Origin: Rubritalea squalenifaciens DSM 18772
GTDB lineage: Bacteria; Verrucomicrobiota; Verrucomicrobiia; Verrucomicrobiales; Akkermansiaceae
Assembly: GCF_900141815.1 (NCBI RefSeq)
Contig: NZ_FQYR01000004.1
Coordinates: 558,001-622,000 of the forward strand
Reading direction: 5' to 3'
DNA: 64,000 nucleotides
The translations under genes and the position numbers were made by a program. The notes beneath the pieces are model-generated. The model ran no database searches and was not told the origin of the DNA. It was given only the letters and a program-made list of their open reading frames with translations. Below, piece by piece: positions 7,677 through 16,751 of this stretch. The stretch's first letter is position 1. Each line of letters starts with the position of its first letter.

Positions 7677-9959
7677 TTAACCGGCTTTCTTGATCCCGAG
7701 TTTTGTCTCGTGCTCAGGGTCAATGGGGTGACCTGCACGAAGGGCGTCGTTGTAGTACTTGCGTGCTTGCTTGAGGTCGCCCTTCATGAGTTGGATGATG
7801 GACATGTTGTAGTGCGCTTCGTGGAACTCAGGGTTGAGGCGGATAGCGTTATCAAAGCTCTCCTCAGCCTTATTGAGTTCGCTGTTCTGCGCGGCAATGA
7901 TGCCCATGTAGAGGTAGGCCATGGGGTCTTCAGGTTTGAGGTCGATGGCTTTCTTGAGTGACTTGGAGGCTAGGGCATCCTCCTTCATGTAGTAGCGGGA
8001 CATGCCAAGCATGAAGTGAGCGTATGGGTTGTTTGGGCGGGTGGTGATACCTGTCTCAAAGATACGTGATGCGTCTTGTAGCAACTCCGCATCTCCGCTT
8101 TCGTTGGCAAGTCTCAGTCGAAGCACGCCACGGTTGATCAGGAAGTTGTAATCGTAGGTGGTATCGTAAGCCATGTCGTAGGTGTCAATGGCAGGCTCAA
8201 GCTTCCCTTTCTCGATGAATCCCTTGGCCATGCTGTGGTAGGCGTTGATCTGCTCTTCGCGGCGCTGTTCTGCAATGTCTCTCTCTGTGCCGCTGGCGTA
8301 TTTTTTACGGGGGTTGATGAAGGTGTCTGTAGACTCAGACTGGTCGATGTACTGCTGCTCCTTTTCCGTGAGGGTGACGGCATTTGAGGCCAATTCGTCC
8401 ATCAGCTTTTTGAGGTTCTCGTCTTTGTTGGCGAGTTTGTTGTATTCTGAGGAAAGAGTCTCATCGACACGGCGGCGGTGCTTGAGGGCAGCCATCAGGC
8501 GTTTTGTTGTGCCGCGCAGGACCTCGATCTCCTCTTTCTCTATATCGGTGAGCTGAGGTTGGCTGCTCTTCAGGTTGAGTTGCTCACGTGTTTCTTTGAG
8601 GGTATTCTCTAGAAGGCTGATGCGCTTGATGAAGTTGATGCGCTCGTCCTTTAGATTGAGTATTTGCTGCTTGGCGATGGCGAGATCGTTTTCGGCCTCG
8701 ATGACTCTGTCTTGAGCCACGTTCTTGTCTCGGTGAAGAATTTCCATGTCCTTCTTCAGCTTCACAATCTCATTGCCAAGGCGGAGGTTTTCCTTCATGA
8801 GCTTTTTGCCTCTCTCAACATCGCTGAGCTGGAGAAGCCCGCTGAGCTTGTCACGTTCTGCAGTCATCTTTTCCAAGTCGATGCGCAGCTGGTCAGCGAT
8901 GGCGTTGGACTTGTTGAGTTGCTCGGTAAGCTCGTTGATCTGTTTCTGTTGGTCAGCTAGCTGGGTCTGGTAATCGTTTACCTGCTTACGCAGCTTTTGG
9001 TTTTCCGCGCGCAGGGATCGAACGACAGCGCTGGCATTATCCTTGGCTGCTTCGAGCTGCTGTTCCTTGCGCTTGAGCTGGGCTTGTAACAGGTCGATTT
9101 GTACTTTGTCGGCCGCTTGCTTTTTGTAGGCCGCTTCGAGCTTTTTGGCTTGGGTACGGAAATCACGAGAAATGATTCCGAGTTCCTTTTTCTGGATTTC
9201 AGTTTCCTTGCGGAGGTTTTCGACCTCTTTGCGGATAGGTGCAGAAGCGAGGTGTTCGCGTCTGCGTCTGAGTTCATCGATAGTCTCCTGATATTTGGCC
9301 TGAGTCTTCATGTCGTTGGCCTTGAGGTTGCGGATCTCCAGTTGGAGGCGAGCAATCTCACCGTTGAGCATTCGGATTTCCGGGCTTTCTTTGCCTGGAG
9401 TTAGCTGAGCCTTGAGTGATTTGATTTCAGCTTCACGGTTCTGGATTTCCTGGGCGTGCTTGAGGCGCTCAGTCTCTAAAAGCCTCTTGTAATAGTTCTG
9501 GTCGCTGTTGATGCCAGCAAGCTCACGTTGCTCGGAAGGTGTGAATAGCTTGCCTGATGGATCCGGTGTCTTTGGGTCGCCTTGCTTAGGGGCTCCCTCC
9601 ACGAGGTGGGCAAGTCGGGCACGCTCCAGTGCGTATTCTTTCTCCGCCATGGGGCTGATTTTATCGATCGTCTCCTGGGTGCTCGCGATACGAGGGTTCA
9701 CGATATTAGGTTTCCAATCCGGGTGAACGTTGGAGAGTGTTTTGTAAAGACGCAGGGCCTGATGGTATTTCTCCCAGGCTTGTTTGTAGTCCTTGGCTTT
9801 CTCATATTTTTCGGCCTGGATGACAGCCGTAAAAGCCGAGAGGTAGATGGCGCCAGGGTCAGTGGTGTCCTCCACTTGAGCCATGGAGCTCAGTGGTAAG
9901 AAGGTAAGGACAGCGATGACGAGGATGGATGTGTAGGTGTGGATGAGTCTGCTCATCAT
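7677..9959 (-). CDS. exported coiled-coil protein with C-terminal TPR repeats
   Basis: Protein of 760 aa. A signal peptide (residues 1-27, ending SSMAQ) is followed by a short TPR-like segment (about 35-75), then a very long, charged coiled coil at about 150-560 with heptad-like Leu/Lys/Glu spacing, and finally four TPR-type units at about 590-740 (e.g. NPYAHFMLGMSRYYM, DPMAYLYMGIIAAQN, FHEAHYNMSIIQLMKG). It is likely a periplasmic or envelope scaffold; no enzyme motif is visible. It has its own strong terminator, and the pseudouridine synthase gene lies 99 bp upstream on the same strand. Confidence 0.75.
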   Translation of the reverse strand: MMSRLIHTYTSILVIAVLTFLPLSSMAQVEDTTDPGAIYLSAFTAVIQAEKYEKAKDYKQAWEKYHQALRLYKTLSNVHPDWKPNIVNPRIASTQETIDKISPMAEKEYALERARLAHLVEGAPKQGDPKTPDPSGKLFTPSEQRELAGINSDQNYYKRLLETERLKHAQEIQNREAEIKSLKAQLTPGKESPEIRMLNGEIARLQLEIRNLKANDMKTQAKYQETIDELRRRREHLASAPIRKEVENLRKETEIQKKELGIISRDFRTQAKKLEAAYKKQAADKVQIDLLQAQLKRKEQQLEAAKDNASAVVRSLRAENQKLRKQVNDYQTQLADQQKQINELTEQLNKSNAIADQLRIDLEKMTAERDKLSGLLQLSDVERGKKLMKENLRLGNEIVKLKKDMEILHRDKNVAQDRVIEAENDLAIAKQQILNLKDERINFIKRISLLENTLKETREQLNLKSSQPQLTDIEKEEIEVLRGTTKRLMAALKHRRRVDETLSSEYNKLANKDENLKKLMDELASNAVTLTEKEQQYIDQSESTDTFINPRKKYASGTERDIAEQRREEQINAYHSMAKGFIEKGKLEPAIDTYDMAYDTTYDYNFLINRGVLRLRLANESGDAELLQDASRIFETGITTRPNNPYAHFMLGMSRYYMKEDALASKSLKKAIDLKPEDPMAYLYMGIIAAQNSELNKAEESFDNAIRLNPEFHEAHYNMSIIQLMKGDLKQARKYYNDALRAGHPIDPEHETKLGIKKAG

Positions 9960-10058
9960 AGGTAGGGTCTTGTAAATGAATCGTTTAGATAGTGGAAGGG
10001 TAAATTTTGGTAAAAGGTCTCTGTTTCATGCTTATGACCTGAAACCATGGGCTCCGCC

Positions 10059-10991
10059 TTATGCTTTATGGCTTTCTGGCGAGTAAAAAGGCTCGGTCCA
10101 GGGATGAAATTCGTTCGGGATTGGGGCGAGAAACTCCATCGATTCTCCGGTGGCCGGATGATTGAGTACCAGCCTTCTGGCGTGAAGCATGAGTCTGCCG
10201 GGTTGGCTTTTCTGCCTGGAGATCTTGGAGTAAATGGGATCTCCCAAAATGGGGGTGCCAATGTGCACCATGTGAACGCGAATCTGGTGGGTGCGCCCGG
10301 TGTGAATGTCGCAGAGCATGAGTGAGGTGTCGTTTTCCTCGTGGGTGCCCAGTACTTTGTAGCTTGTGATGGCTGGTTTTCCTGAGCCAGGGTTGACCAC
10401 GGCCATTTTCATGCGGTTGACGGGGTGTCTGCCAATATTGGTAAAAATTGTGTCCTCGCTCAGCTTGGGGCGTCCTTGCACGGCGGCCAGATACTGTTTC
10501 TTGGTGTCTCTGTCCGCAAATTGCTTCAGCAGTGACTTGAGGGCGAGGTTGCTCTTGGCTACGACAATGCAGCCCGAGGTGTCTTTGTCCAGGCGGTGGA
10601 CGATGCCCGGGCGCTCGTTATCTTCGGTGACGGCGAGTTGTCCCTGGCAGTGGTGGAGCAGGGCATTCACTAATGTCCCGCTTGCATTTCCCGCGGCTGG
10701 GTGGACCACGAGTCCGTGCTCTTTATTGATGACGATGATGTGCTCATCCTCGTAAAGGACATCGAGTGGGATGTCTTCCGGAAGCAATTCCTCGGTTTCG
10801 GGCTCAGGAATATTGATAGTTACCTCGTCACCCGCGTTGACGGGATTTTTGGGTTTGGCCTTGGCGTTGTTCACCAAGATGTCTCCAGACTTTAGTAGCG
10901 CCTGGATCTTCGCTCTAGAAAGCTCAGGTAGCTTGGATGTCAGAAATACATCCAATCGTGTACCGGTGGTATCATCTACGTGAATCTTCAT
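10059..10991 (-). CDS. rluD: RluA/RluD-family 23S rRNA pseudouridine synthase
   Basis: Protein of 310 aa from the ATG at 10991 (MKIHVDD); an in-frame extension to 11135 looks unlike the family. An S4 RNA-binding domain (about 1-60, with RLDVFL and SRAKIQALLKSGDILVN) precedes the catalytic domain with the hallmark HRLDKDTSG at 132-140, in which Asp135 is the catalytic residue. RTHQIRVHM near 235-243 is also typical. The S4 plus catalytic layout fits RluC/RluD; exact target positions cannot be assigned. Confidence 0.9.
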   Translation of the reverse strand: MKIHVDDTTGTRLDVFLTSKLPELSRAKIQALLKSGDILVNNAKAKPKNPVNAGDEVTINIPEPETEELLPEDIPLDVLYEDEHIIVINKEHGLVVHPAAGNASGTLVNALLHHCQGQLAVTEDNERPGIVHRLDKDTSGCIVVAKSNLALKSLLKQFADRDTKKQYLAAVQGRPKLSEDTIFTNIGRHPVNRMKMAVVNPGSGKPAITSYKVLGTHEENDTSLMLCDIHTGRTHQIRVHMVHIGTPILGDPIYSKISRQKSQPGRLMLHARRLVLNHPATGESMEFLAPIPNEFHPWTEPFYSPESHKA

Positions 10992-11225
10992 GGTGTCGAA
11001 ATCGCTTGGCCCGGCTCTGAGGTGGCTGGATGTGATGTCGCCGAGAGCTGTTTTACCCTGAGCTTTAATCAACCAGCCTTGTAGTAGCGGTGGGCGGATC
11101 GGGATCTTCCTCAAATGTGAGTCTGATGCAAGCATTTGCTGGATCTGTCTGAGATAGGAAAAAAATTACCGAGATCTAAAGTTTTTCTGTTTCCAAGCAG
11201 AGTATTCCTCGTAGTGTTTATTGGT

Positions 11226-13643
11226 ATGGAAGTTTCGGTGGAGGAAATAGAGAGCTGCCCGTCGTGCGGATGCGCGATGGACGTGTCTGTTTTGTCTCCG
11301 TTTACCAATGTGAAATGCCCGGAATGTGGGGAGCAGACGCGTGTCAAATGTAAGCTTGGTAACTACGAGCTGAAGAAACGTCAGGGTGTAGGGGGAATGA
11401 GCTTGGTCTTTGGGGCGGCTGATTTGACGCTCGGGCGCGAGGTAGCCATTAAGATCCTGAATGAGGCCTACTCGATGGATGAGAAACGGATCGCTGAGTT
11501 CGAGAAGGAGGCGCGCATCACGGCTGGTATCAGTCATCCGCATGTGGTCAGGGTATATACCGTGGGGCAGGCGTTTGGTAGATATTACATTGCCATGGAG
11601 ATGGTGGCAGGCGGAAGCCTGGAGCAGAAGATGTCCGAGAAGGGCTCGCTTGATGAAAGTGAGATTGTCTCCATAGCAACCCAGGTGACCGAGGGCTTGC
11701 AGGCCGCGCAGCGGGCGGGCCTGATCCACCGGGATATCAAGCCTGGTAACATTCTTTTTGATAACCAAGGTCACGCAAAGATTGTGGATTTCGGTCTGGC
11801 GCTTGTGACTCAGGGGGGGAAAGCGAAGGCTGAGGAAATCTGGGCAACCCCTTATTATGTTCCTCCTGAAGCGTTGGAGGGAATCGAGGAGGACTTCCGT
11901 GGTGACATCTATGCGCTGGGCGCAAGTCTTTACCATGCTCTCTCGGGTAAGCCGCCCTTCGATCAGGAAACGAAGTCTACAACTGCATTGAGGCAGATCA
12001 AAGCAGAGCTTCCTTCTTTAAGAAAAGCAGCTCCTTGGGTGAGCGAGGGGCTTTGTGATGTTATCGACAAGTGCATGGCCTTTGATCCGATGGATCGCTA
12101 CAAGAGCTATGCTGAATTGCTCAAGGCTCTGAAGCATTATGATACGCTGGCCCAGCGCACCGGTGAGGCGACGGCGCCTGTCAGCGCCAGAGCTAAGCGA
12201 CGTACCATGAGTAAGCAGGCGTCCGCAAATTGGATGTGGGGTGCCATCGGGGCGGTAGCTGTTGGCGTAGGGATAGCTTACGTGGTGCTCAGTAATAATG
12301 GTGAGGATGAGTCCGCGGGTGGGGCGACTGTGGGGGAGGTCATTCCTACTTCGCCTGAGGTGAGTGAGGCTAAGATGAAGCTGATAGCGGCAGAGCTTAG
12401 TTCCGCGAGAAGTCTACTGAAGCAGCGCAATTATCGTGCTGCCTCAGAGAGGTTGATGCGCTTGGTGCGTGATCCTGAGGTGCCGAGTGAAACTGTATAT
12501 TGGGCGGGCGTTCAGTCAGCCATTGCTTCTTGGCTGGATGGACGCTCAGCTGATGCACGTAAGGCATTGCGCGAGGTGAGAAACAGGCAGGATGAGGCGG
12601 TGGGCGAACTCTCGGCTACGGATCTGAAACTTAAGAGTGCCACAGAGCTGCTGATGCAGTTTAGGCCTATCCAAAGAGAGCAGCTTGGGGCTATGGAGGA
12701 TGATTTGGATAAGATGGTTCTCTTTGCCGCAGCGTTGAAGAATTGGGAGCAGGGTGTCTGGGATGGGGCGACTACTTTATTCAAGGAGTTTGAGTCTACC
12801 AAGATCTCCGAGGATTCTGAAGCGCTGGTGTTCTATCGTTCCTTGGTGAGGGACTACCTGCATGATGAGGGGCTGATGCGTCCCTATGTTGCTGGCTTTC
12901 AGTTAGAGAATGTCCAGGCTGCTAAGGCGAGAAGAGAGGCTTTGCTGGCAGTGGAGAAGAAAATCAAGACGCGCGGTAGAGCTGTTTATAATCTGGATAG
13001 CCTGAATCATCAGCTGTCGCAGCAGATAAAAGGGTTGGAATCCAAGTTTGGGCAGAAGAAGTATGGCTCAGGCAGGAATGGAAAGTCGGCATCAGAACCG
13101 GCTAGGAAAGATCCTCAGGCGGAATGGCGGAGTGTCCACCGGGAGGTGGGCAACTTGGTGGAGAGGTTGGATTTTGCCAAAGCTTCCGAGAAGCTGAAAG
13201 AGTATGAGCCGGAATCTGAGGTGAAGAAATCCTGGAGAGAGCAAATGATTTATTTGACCGACTCTGGAGCTGGGTTCCTGGCGGCGGTGTATCGTGATCT
13301 GAAGGATAAAGGTGGGAGTTATACCTTGCTTGGGCGCGATGGTAAAACCGAGTTTAAGCAGATTACGGGAGCCAGTGAAGAGGGTGTGGAAGTCTTGGAC
13401 GATGGGCAGAAGCGACTGGTGCTCTGGCGTGAAATTGAACCAAGTAGTATGCTGGGCCTTCACAATCAGATCACTCGCACGGGGCTGAATGATTTTGAAA
13501 AGCGTATCCGTCTAGAGCAGGCGATTGCTTATGCTTGGTTGGTGGGTGAGAAGGAGAAGGCGAAGACGGCGGCTAGTAAGCTTGCTGACGAGAGTCCGGT
13601 CTTCAAGCGGCGCTGGGCTAGTTGTATGGATATTCTCGAGTGA
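11226..13643 (+). CDS. membrane Ser/Thr protein kinase with N-terminal zinc ribbon
   Basis: Protein of 805 aa from the ATG at 11226; the longer frame from 11136 adds 30 residues without pattern. It opens with a zinc ribbon (CPSCG at 11-15, CPECG at 31-35), then a PknB-type kinase: glycine loop GVGGMSLVFG (54-63), VAIK with Lys76, HRDIKPGN (168-175) and DFG (188-190). The usual APE is replaced by PPE in ATPYYVPPEAL. One transmembrane helix at about 337-356 puts a 450-residue C-terminal part outside the cytoplasm, mostly helical and repeat-like, with a small beta-rich end. The gene stands alone, divergent from the pseudouridine synthase. Ligand and targets are unknown. Confidence 0.88.
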   Translation: MEVSVEEIESCPSCGCAMDVSVLSPFTNVKCPECGEQTRVKCKLGNYELKKRQGVGGMSLVFGAADLTLGREVAIKILNEAYSMDEKRIAEFEKEARITAGISHPHVVRVYTVGQAFGRYYIAMEMVAGGSLEQKMSEKGSLDESEIVSIATQVTEGLQAAQRAGLIHRDIKPGNILFDNQGHAKIVDFGLALVTQGGKAKAEEIWATPYYVPPEALEGIEEDFRGDIYALGASLYHALSGKPPFDQETKSTTALRQIKAELPSLRKAAPWVSEGLCDVIDKCMAFDPMDRYKSYAELLKALKHYDTLAQRTGEATAPVSARAKRRTMSKQASANWMWGAIGAVAVGVGIAYVVLSNNGEDESAGGATVGEVIPTSPEVSEAKMKLIAAELSSARSLLKQRNYRAASERLMRLVRDPEVPSETVYWAGVQSAIASWLDGRSADARKALREVRNRQDEAVGELSATDLKLKSATELLMQFRPIQREQLGAMEDDLDKMVLFAAALKNWEQGVWDGATTLFKEFESTKISEDSEALVFYRSLVRDYLHDEGLMRPYVAGFQLENVQAAKARREALLAVEKKIKTRGRAVYNLDSLNHQLSQQIKGLESKFGQKKYGSGRNGKSASEPARKDPQAEWRSVHREVGNLVERLDFAKASEKLKEYEPESEVKKSWREQMIYLTDSGAGFLAAVYRDLKDKGGSYTLLGRDGKTEFKQITGASEEGVEVLDDGQKRLVLWREIEPSSMLGLHNQITRTGLNDFEKRIRLEQAIAYAWLVGEKEKAKTAASKLADESPVFKRRWASCMDILE

Positions 13644-13690
13644 GGTGTGATAACCGTTGACCTGAGGGGGGAATTCTTGGAGTTTGGGGC

Positions 13691-15031
13691 ATGACATGGA
13701 GCCCTGAATCCTGGAAGAATTTCCCGATTAAGCAGCAGCCTACGTATCCTGATCAGGATGTGTTAGGTGGTGTGCGTGCTAAGTTGGAATCGATGCCGCC
13801 TTTGGTGTTCGAGGATGAAATCGTGAAATTACGAAAGGGGCTCGCGGAGGTGGCTGAAGGGAGAGGCTTTCTTTTACAGGGGGGAGATTGTGCCGAGAGT
13901 TTTTCTGAGTTTTCCGAAGAGCATATCCAGCAGATGGTCCAGGTGATGCTGCAGATGGCTGTGACGCTGACTTATGCTGGCCAATGCCATGTGTTGAAGA
14001 TTGGCCGTATGGCGGGGCAGTTTGCTAAGCCGAGGTCGGCGGATATGGAGGAAATAGATGGAGTCTCCTTGCCAAGCTATCGCGGTGATTCTGTGAACGG
14101 GATTGAATTTACAGCCGAGGCACGAGTGCCGGATCCCCAGCGTCTGTTAGATTCCTATCATCAGAGTGCCGTCACGATGAATCTTCTTCGTGCACTGACG
14201 CGTGGAGGTTTTGCGAGTTTGAGGAATGTGAAAGAGTGGAATCTTGCCGCGATGGCCGGTGGGCCACTGGGGGAGAAGTATGGAGAGATGGCAGAGCGTA
14301 TTCATGAGAGCTTGGATTTTATCGAGGCGTGCGGCCTGCCGATTGAGGCCTTTGCTAGTCTGCAGGGGACGGCTCTTTACACCTCTCACGAGGCATTGCT
14401 GCTGGATTATGAAGAGGCGATGCTGCGTGAACATGAGGGTAAATGGTATGATCTTTCCGCGCACTTCCTCTGGATTGGTGAACGTACTCGTCAGTTGGAT
14501 CACGCGCATGTGGAATTTCTGCGCGGTGTTGAGAATCCAATCGGTGTTAAAGTTGGCCCTGCGGCCACGGCTGACGATGTTTCAGCGCTGATGGACAAGT
14601 TGGATCCTGACAAGGAGCCAGGTAAGCTTGTCTTCATTACGCGCGTAGGGGCAGAAGGTGCCTATGAAAAGCTGAAGAGTCTCTTCGAGCGTGTCGAGCT
14701 CAGTGGGCGTAAGGTCGTCTGGGTGTGTGACCCGATGCATGGGAATACGGTGAAGGCTTCCAGTGGATTGAAAACCAGAAAGTTCGAGTCAGTGGTTTCC
14801 GAAATCCAGGCCTTCTTCAAGGCTCACAAAGCGGTCGGTACCTGGCCTGGTGGTGTTCATCTAGAGATGACGGGGCGAAACGTGACCGAGTGCACTGGAG
14901 GGGCCTATGCGCTCAGTGATGAGGATTTGCTGGAGTGCTATGATACCCAGTGTGATCCTCGCCTGAATGCTGCCCAATCGCTTGAGGTTGCGTTTCTGGT
15001 TGCCGAAGAGCTTAAGAATCTTCGTGGTTAG
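13691..15031 (+). CDS. class II (plant-type) 3-deoxy-7-phosphoheptulonate synthase
   Basis: Protein of 446 aa. It condenses phosphoenolpyruvate and erythrose 4-phosphate into DAHP, the first step of the shikimate pathway. Family hallmarks along the length are WSPESWKNFP near the N-terminus, LLQGGDCAESF (metal/PEP region), RMAGQFAKPRS, KVGPAATADDV, VWVCDPMHGNT, GGVHLEMTGRNVTEC and a CDPRLNAAQSLEVAF C-terminus. This is the type II family of plants and Mycobacterium, not the AroFGH type. Length matches the family. Its stop overlaps that of the convergent acpH-like gene by 4 bp. Confidence 0.96.
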   Translation: MTWSPESWKNFPIKQQPTYPDQDVLGGVRAKLESMPPLVFEDEIVKLRKGLAEVAEGRGFLLQGGDCAESFSEFSEEHIQQMVQVMLQMAVTLTYAGQCHVLKIGRMAGQFAKPRSADMEEIDGVSLPSYRGDSVNGIEFTAEARVPDPQRLLDSYHQSAVTMNLLRALTRGGFASLRNVKEWNLAAMAGGPLGEKYGEMAERIHESLDFIEACGLPIEAFASLQGTALYTSHEALLLDYEEAMLREHEGKWYDLSAHFLWIGERTRQLDHAHVEFLRGVENPIGVKVGPAATADDVSALMDKLDPDKEPGKLVFITRVGAEGAYEKLKSLFERVELSGRKVVWVCDPMHGNTVKASSGLKTRKFESVVSEIQAFFKAHKAVGTWPGGVHLEMTGRNVTECTGGAYALSDEDLLECYDTQCDPRLNAAQSLEVAFLVAEELKNLRG

Positions 15032-15624
15032 AGTTGGTTGTTGGGGTGGCTACGTGTGTAGCTCTGCAGCTCCGGGTAGAAGCGGTGAAAGAGGGCTTCG
15101 AGGGAATGGTAATTTGTCTTCAAGTCGTCCATGGCATGGTAGATCGGAGCAGTATATTTACCTCGAGTTGATACGCGTTTGAAGGTGCGTTCGATACCGG
15201 ATAGGGCTTTATAGCCTACCAGCCAGTTTTCTTTCTTCATATAGGGAAGTGCGTGTTTTAAGCGTCCGGCTTGCCAATCGGGGTGTCGCTCCAGGGCGGC
15301 ATAGCATTCCTGAGCGAAGTCATCTAGCGAGCCTTCATGGTACGAGTCCCAATGTTGAGCTAGAAAGTGATCGTAGGCGATGTCGATGATGATGCCGGCG
15401 TACCGTCTTCGTTTGGGGGCTAACAGAATTTTGGCCTCGCTGAACGTCGGGTGTTCATCGGTGAAGCGGTCTATGGCCCGGTGAGTGATGATACCGTTGA
15501 TGACTTCCGGTGGGTAGGTTTCAGCCAGAGCCTCTAGTGTTCCCTTTGCGAAGTCTCCAAGTAAGTTGCCAATCCGTGAGGCGTCAGTGGGGGCGGCTAG
15601 AGCAAGGTGGGCGAGGAAGTTCAT
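15028..15624 (-). CDS. acpH: acyl carrier protein phosphodiesterase-like (AcpH) protein
   Basis: Protein of 198 aa starting MNFLAHLALA, followed by RIGNLLGDFAKG and, further in, HRAIDRFTDEHP and DIAYDHFLAQHW, the conserved blocks of the AcpH/DUF479 family. In E. coli this enzyme removes 4'-phosphopantetheine from acyl carrier protein. The helical HD-like ligand residues are present by eye. It is monocistronic and convergent with the DAHP synthase gene. Confidence 0.88.
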   Translation of the reverse strand: MNFLAHLALAAPTDASRIGNLLGDFAKGTLEALAETYPPEVINGIITHRAIDRFTDEHPTFSEAKILLAPKRRRYAGIIIDIAYDHFLAQHWDSYHEGSLDDFAQECYAALERHPDWQAGRLKHALPYMKKENWLVGYKALSGIERTFKRVSTRGKYTAPIYHAMDDLKTNYHSLEALFHRFYPELQSYTRSHPNNQL

Positions 15625-15961
15625 ATGTGGGGTGATGCTAGGTAGGCTCTGAGGGTTATTGGGGTTTCATGGTATTGATAGCTTTATTTGTGAAATTGGA
15701 GGGGGTACTTATTGCGCTGAATGTATTTTTTGGTCACTAAGGTTGTATGAAGTGGTTTTTCGATGTTTGTTTTTAACCTTTTTCATGTGCAAAGTTTTGT
15801 TTCTTATGGTGTTTATTGTTGTATGTTTTGGTGTTTTTGAACGGTTTACCAAGGTTTCATGGGGGTGTTTTTGGTTTTCTTGATGATTGGGATGATAATG
15901 AATCTTGTACAAATGCGTTATGTTGTTTTGCTTTGGGTAACTCCTAAAAAACACGCATAAC
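15625..15961 (+). other. long T-rich, C-poor intergenic region before the PEP-CTERM gene
   Basis: No supported gene lies in these 337 bp. From about 15730 to 15930 the plus strand is dominated by T and G with very few Cs, unlike any other intergenic stretch in the window. It presumably holds the promoter of the PEP-CTERM gene and may be transcribed as a long leader. No clear box could be fixed. Confidence 0.4.
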
Positions 15962-16621
15962 ATGAAAATAAAACACACATTGATGGTCTGTCTATTGGCA
16001 TTAGCTTCAAGCGCTCATGCTGCGCTTGTAACTTTGCAGAACCACTCCTTTGAGGATGGGCCGCTGCCTAATGAGCCTACAGCGAGTACCACGTATAACT
16101 CGAGTGTGCCAGATGGATGGACTGGTCTTGGTGGTCCAATTGGTGCCCAGTGGGAAGTGACTCCGCCAGATGGTATAGACGGAGACATATACATTTACCT
16201 CCAAGGGGGGAGCACTGTCGTCTCCGGGATCGCTCAGGCGTTTACCTTTAACTTTTCCGCTGGTGATGTCTTTACGTTAACGATGGCTGGTAGAACTGCT
16301 TCAGGTTCAGCCAACCAGTTTGTCTTTGATATTCGTAGTACGGATACGATTGGAGATGCTGGTGCTGGTGATAGTCTTATCGGTGGTCCTCAAACTTCTT
16401 CTGAAATGAATTCAGCTTTTGCGGACTATGATGTTTCAGGTGTTGCTACTGAAGGGGGCACCAATGCTTACTTGGTGATTTACCGTGAAGAAGGGCAATC
16501 AGGGCAAATGCGCTGGGATAATGTGCGTTTGGATGTTTCGGCAGCGTCCGTGCCTGAGCCAAGTTCCGCTGCACTAGTTGGTCTCAGTGGTTTGATGCTG
16601 GTGATGCGTCGCCGCAGATAA
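15962..16621 (+). CDS. secreted PEP-CTERM sorting-signal protein
   Basis: Protein of 219 aa. It has a signal peptide (MKIKHTLMVCLLALASSAHA), a beta-rich body beginning LVTLQNHSFEDG and resembling carbohydrate-binding or lectin-like jelly-roll domains of such proteins, and a C-terminal PEP-CTERM tail: VPEPS, a hydrophobic helix (ALVGLSGLMLVM) and RRRR. Such tails direct processing by exosortase and surface or exopolysaccharide association. No exosortase is encoded in this window. It is followed by a strong terminator. Confidence 0.88.
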   Translation: MKIKHTLMVCLLALASSAHAALVTLQNHSFEDGPLPNEPTASTTYNSSVPDGWTGLGGPIGAQWEVTPPDGIDGDIYIYLQGGSTVVSGIAQAFTFNFSAGDVFTLTMAGRTASGSANQFVFDIRSTDTIGDAGAGDSLIGGPQTSSEMNSAFADYDVSGVATEGGTNAYLVIYREEGQSGQMRWDNVRLDVSAASVPEPSSAALVGLSGLMLVMRRRR

Positions 16622-16641
16622 AAGAATCTCGCAGCATCACG

Positions 16642-16682
16642 TCCAGCCGACGCGGGGAGTTCCTGTGTCGGCTGGATTTTTT
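16642..16682 (+). terminator. rho-independent terminator after the PEP-CTERM gene
   Basis: Stem TCCAGCCGAC (16642-16651) / GTCGGCTGGA (16667-16676) followed directly by six Ts (16677-16682), 20 bp after the stop codon. Confidence 0.93.
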
Positions 16683-16751
16683 ATGGGAAGTAATGGAGGA
16701 TCCTTGCACGAGGCGGTTGACTTGGCTGGCTATGTGGTGTTCTTGGGGTGC

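Noticed and set aside
11166-11936. 256-aa minus-strand frame inside the kinase gene
   Set aside because: Antisense to conserved kinase motifs.
15659-15883. 74-aa plus-strand frame in the T-rich gap
   Set aside because: Composition-driven Phe/Val/Cys string; not a protein-like sequence.
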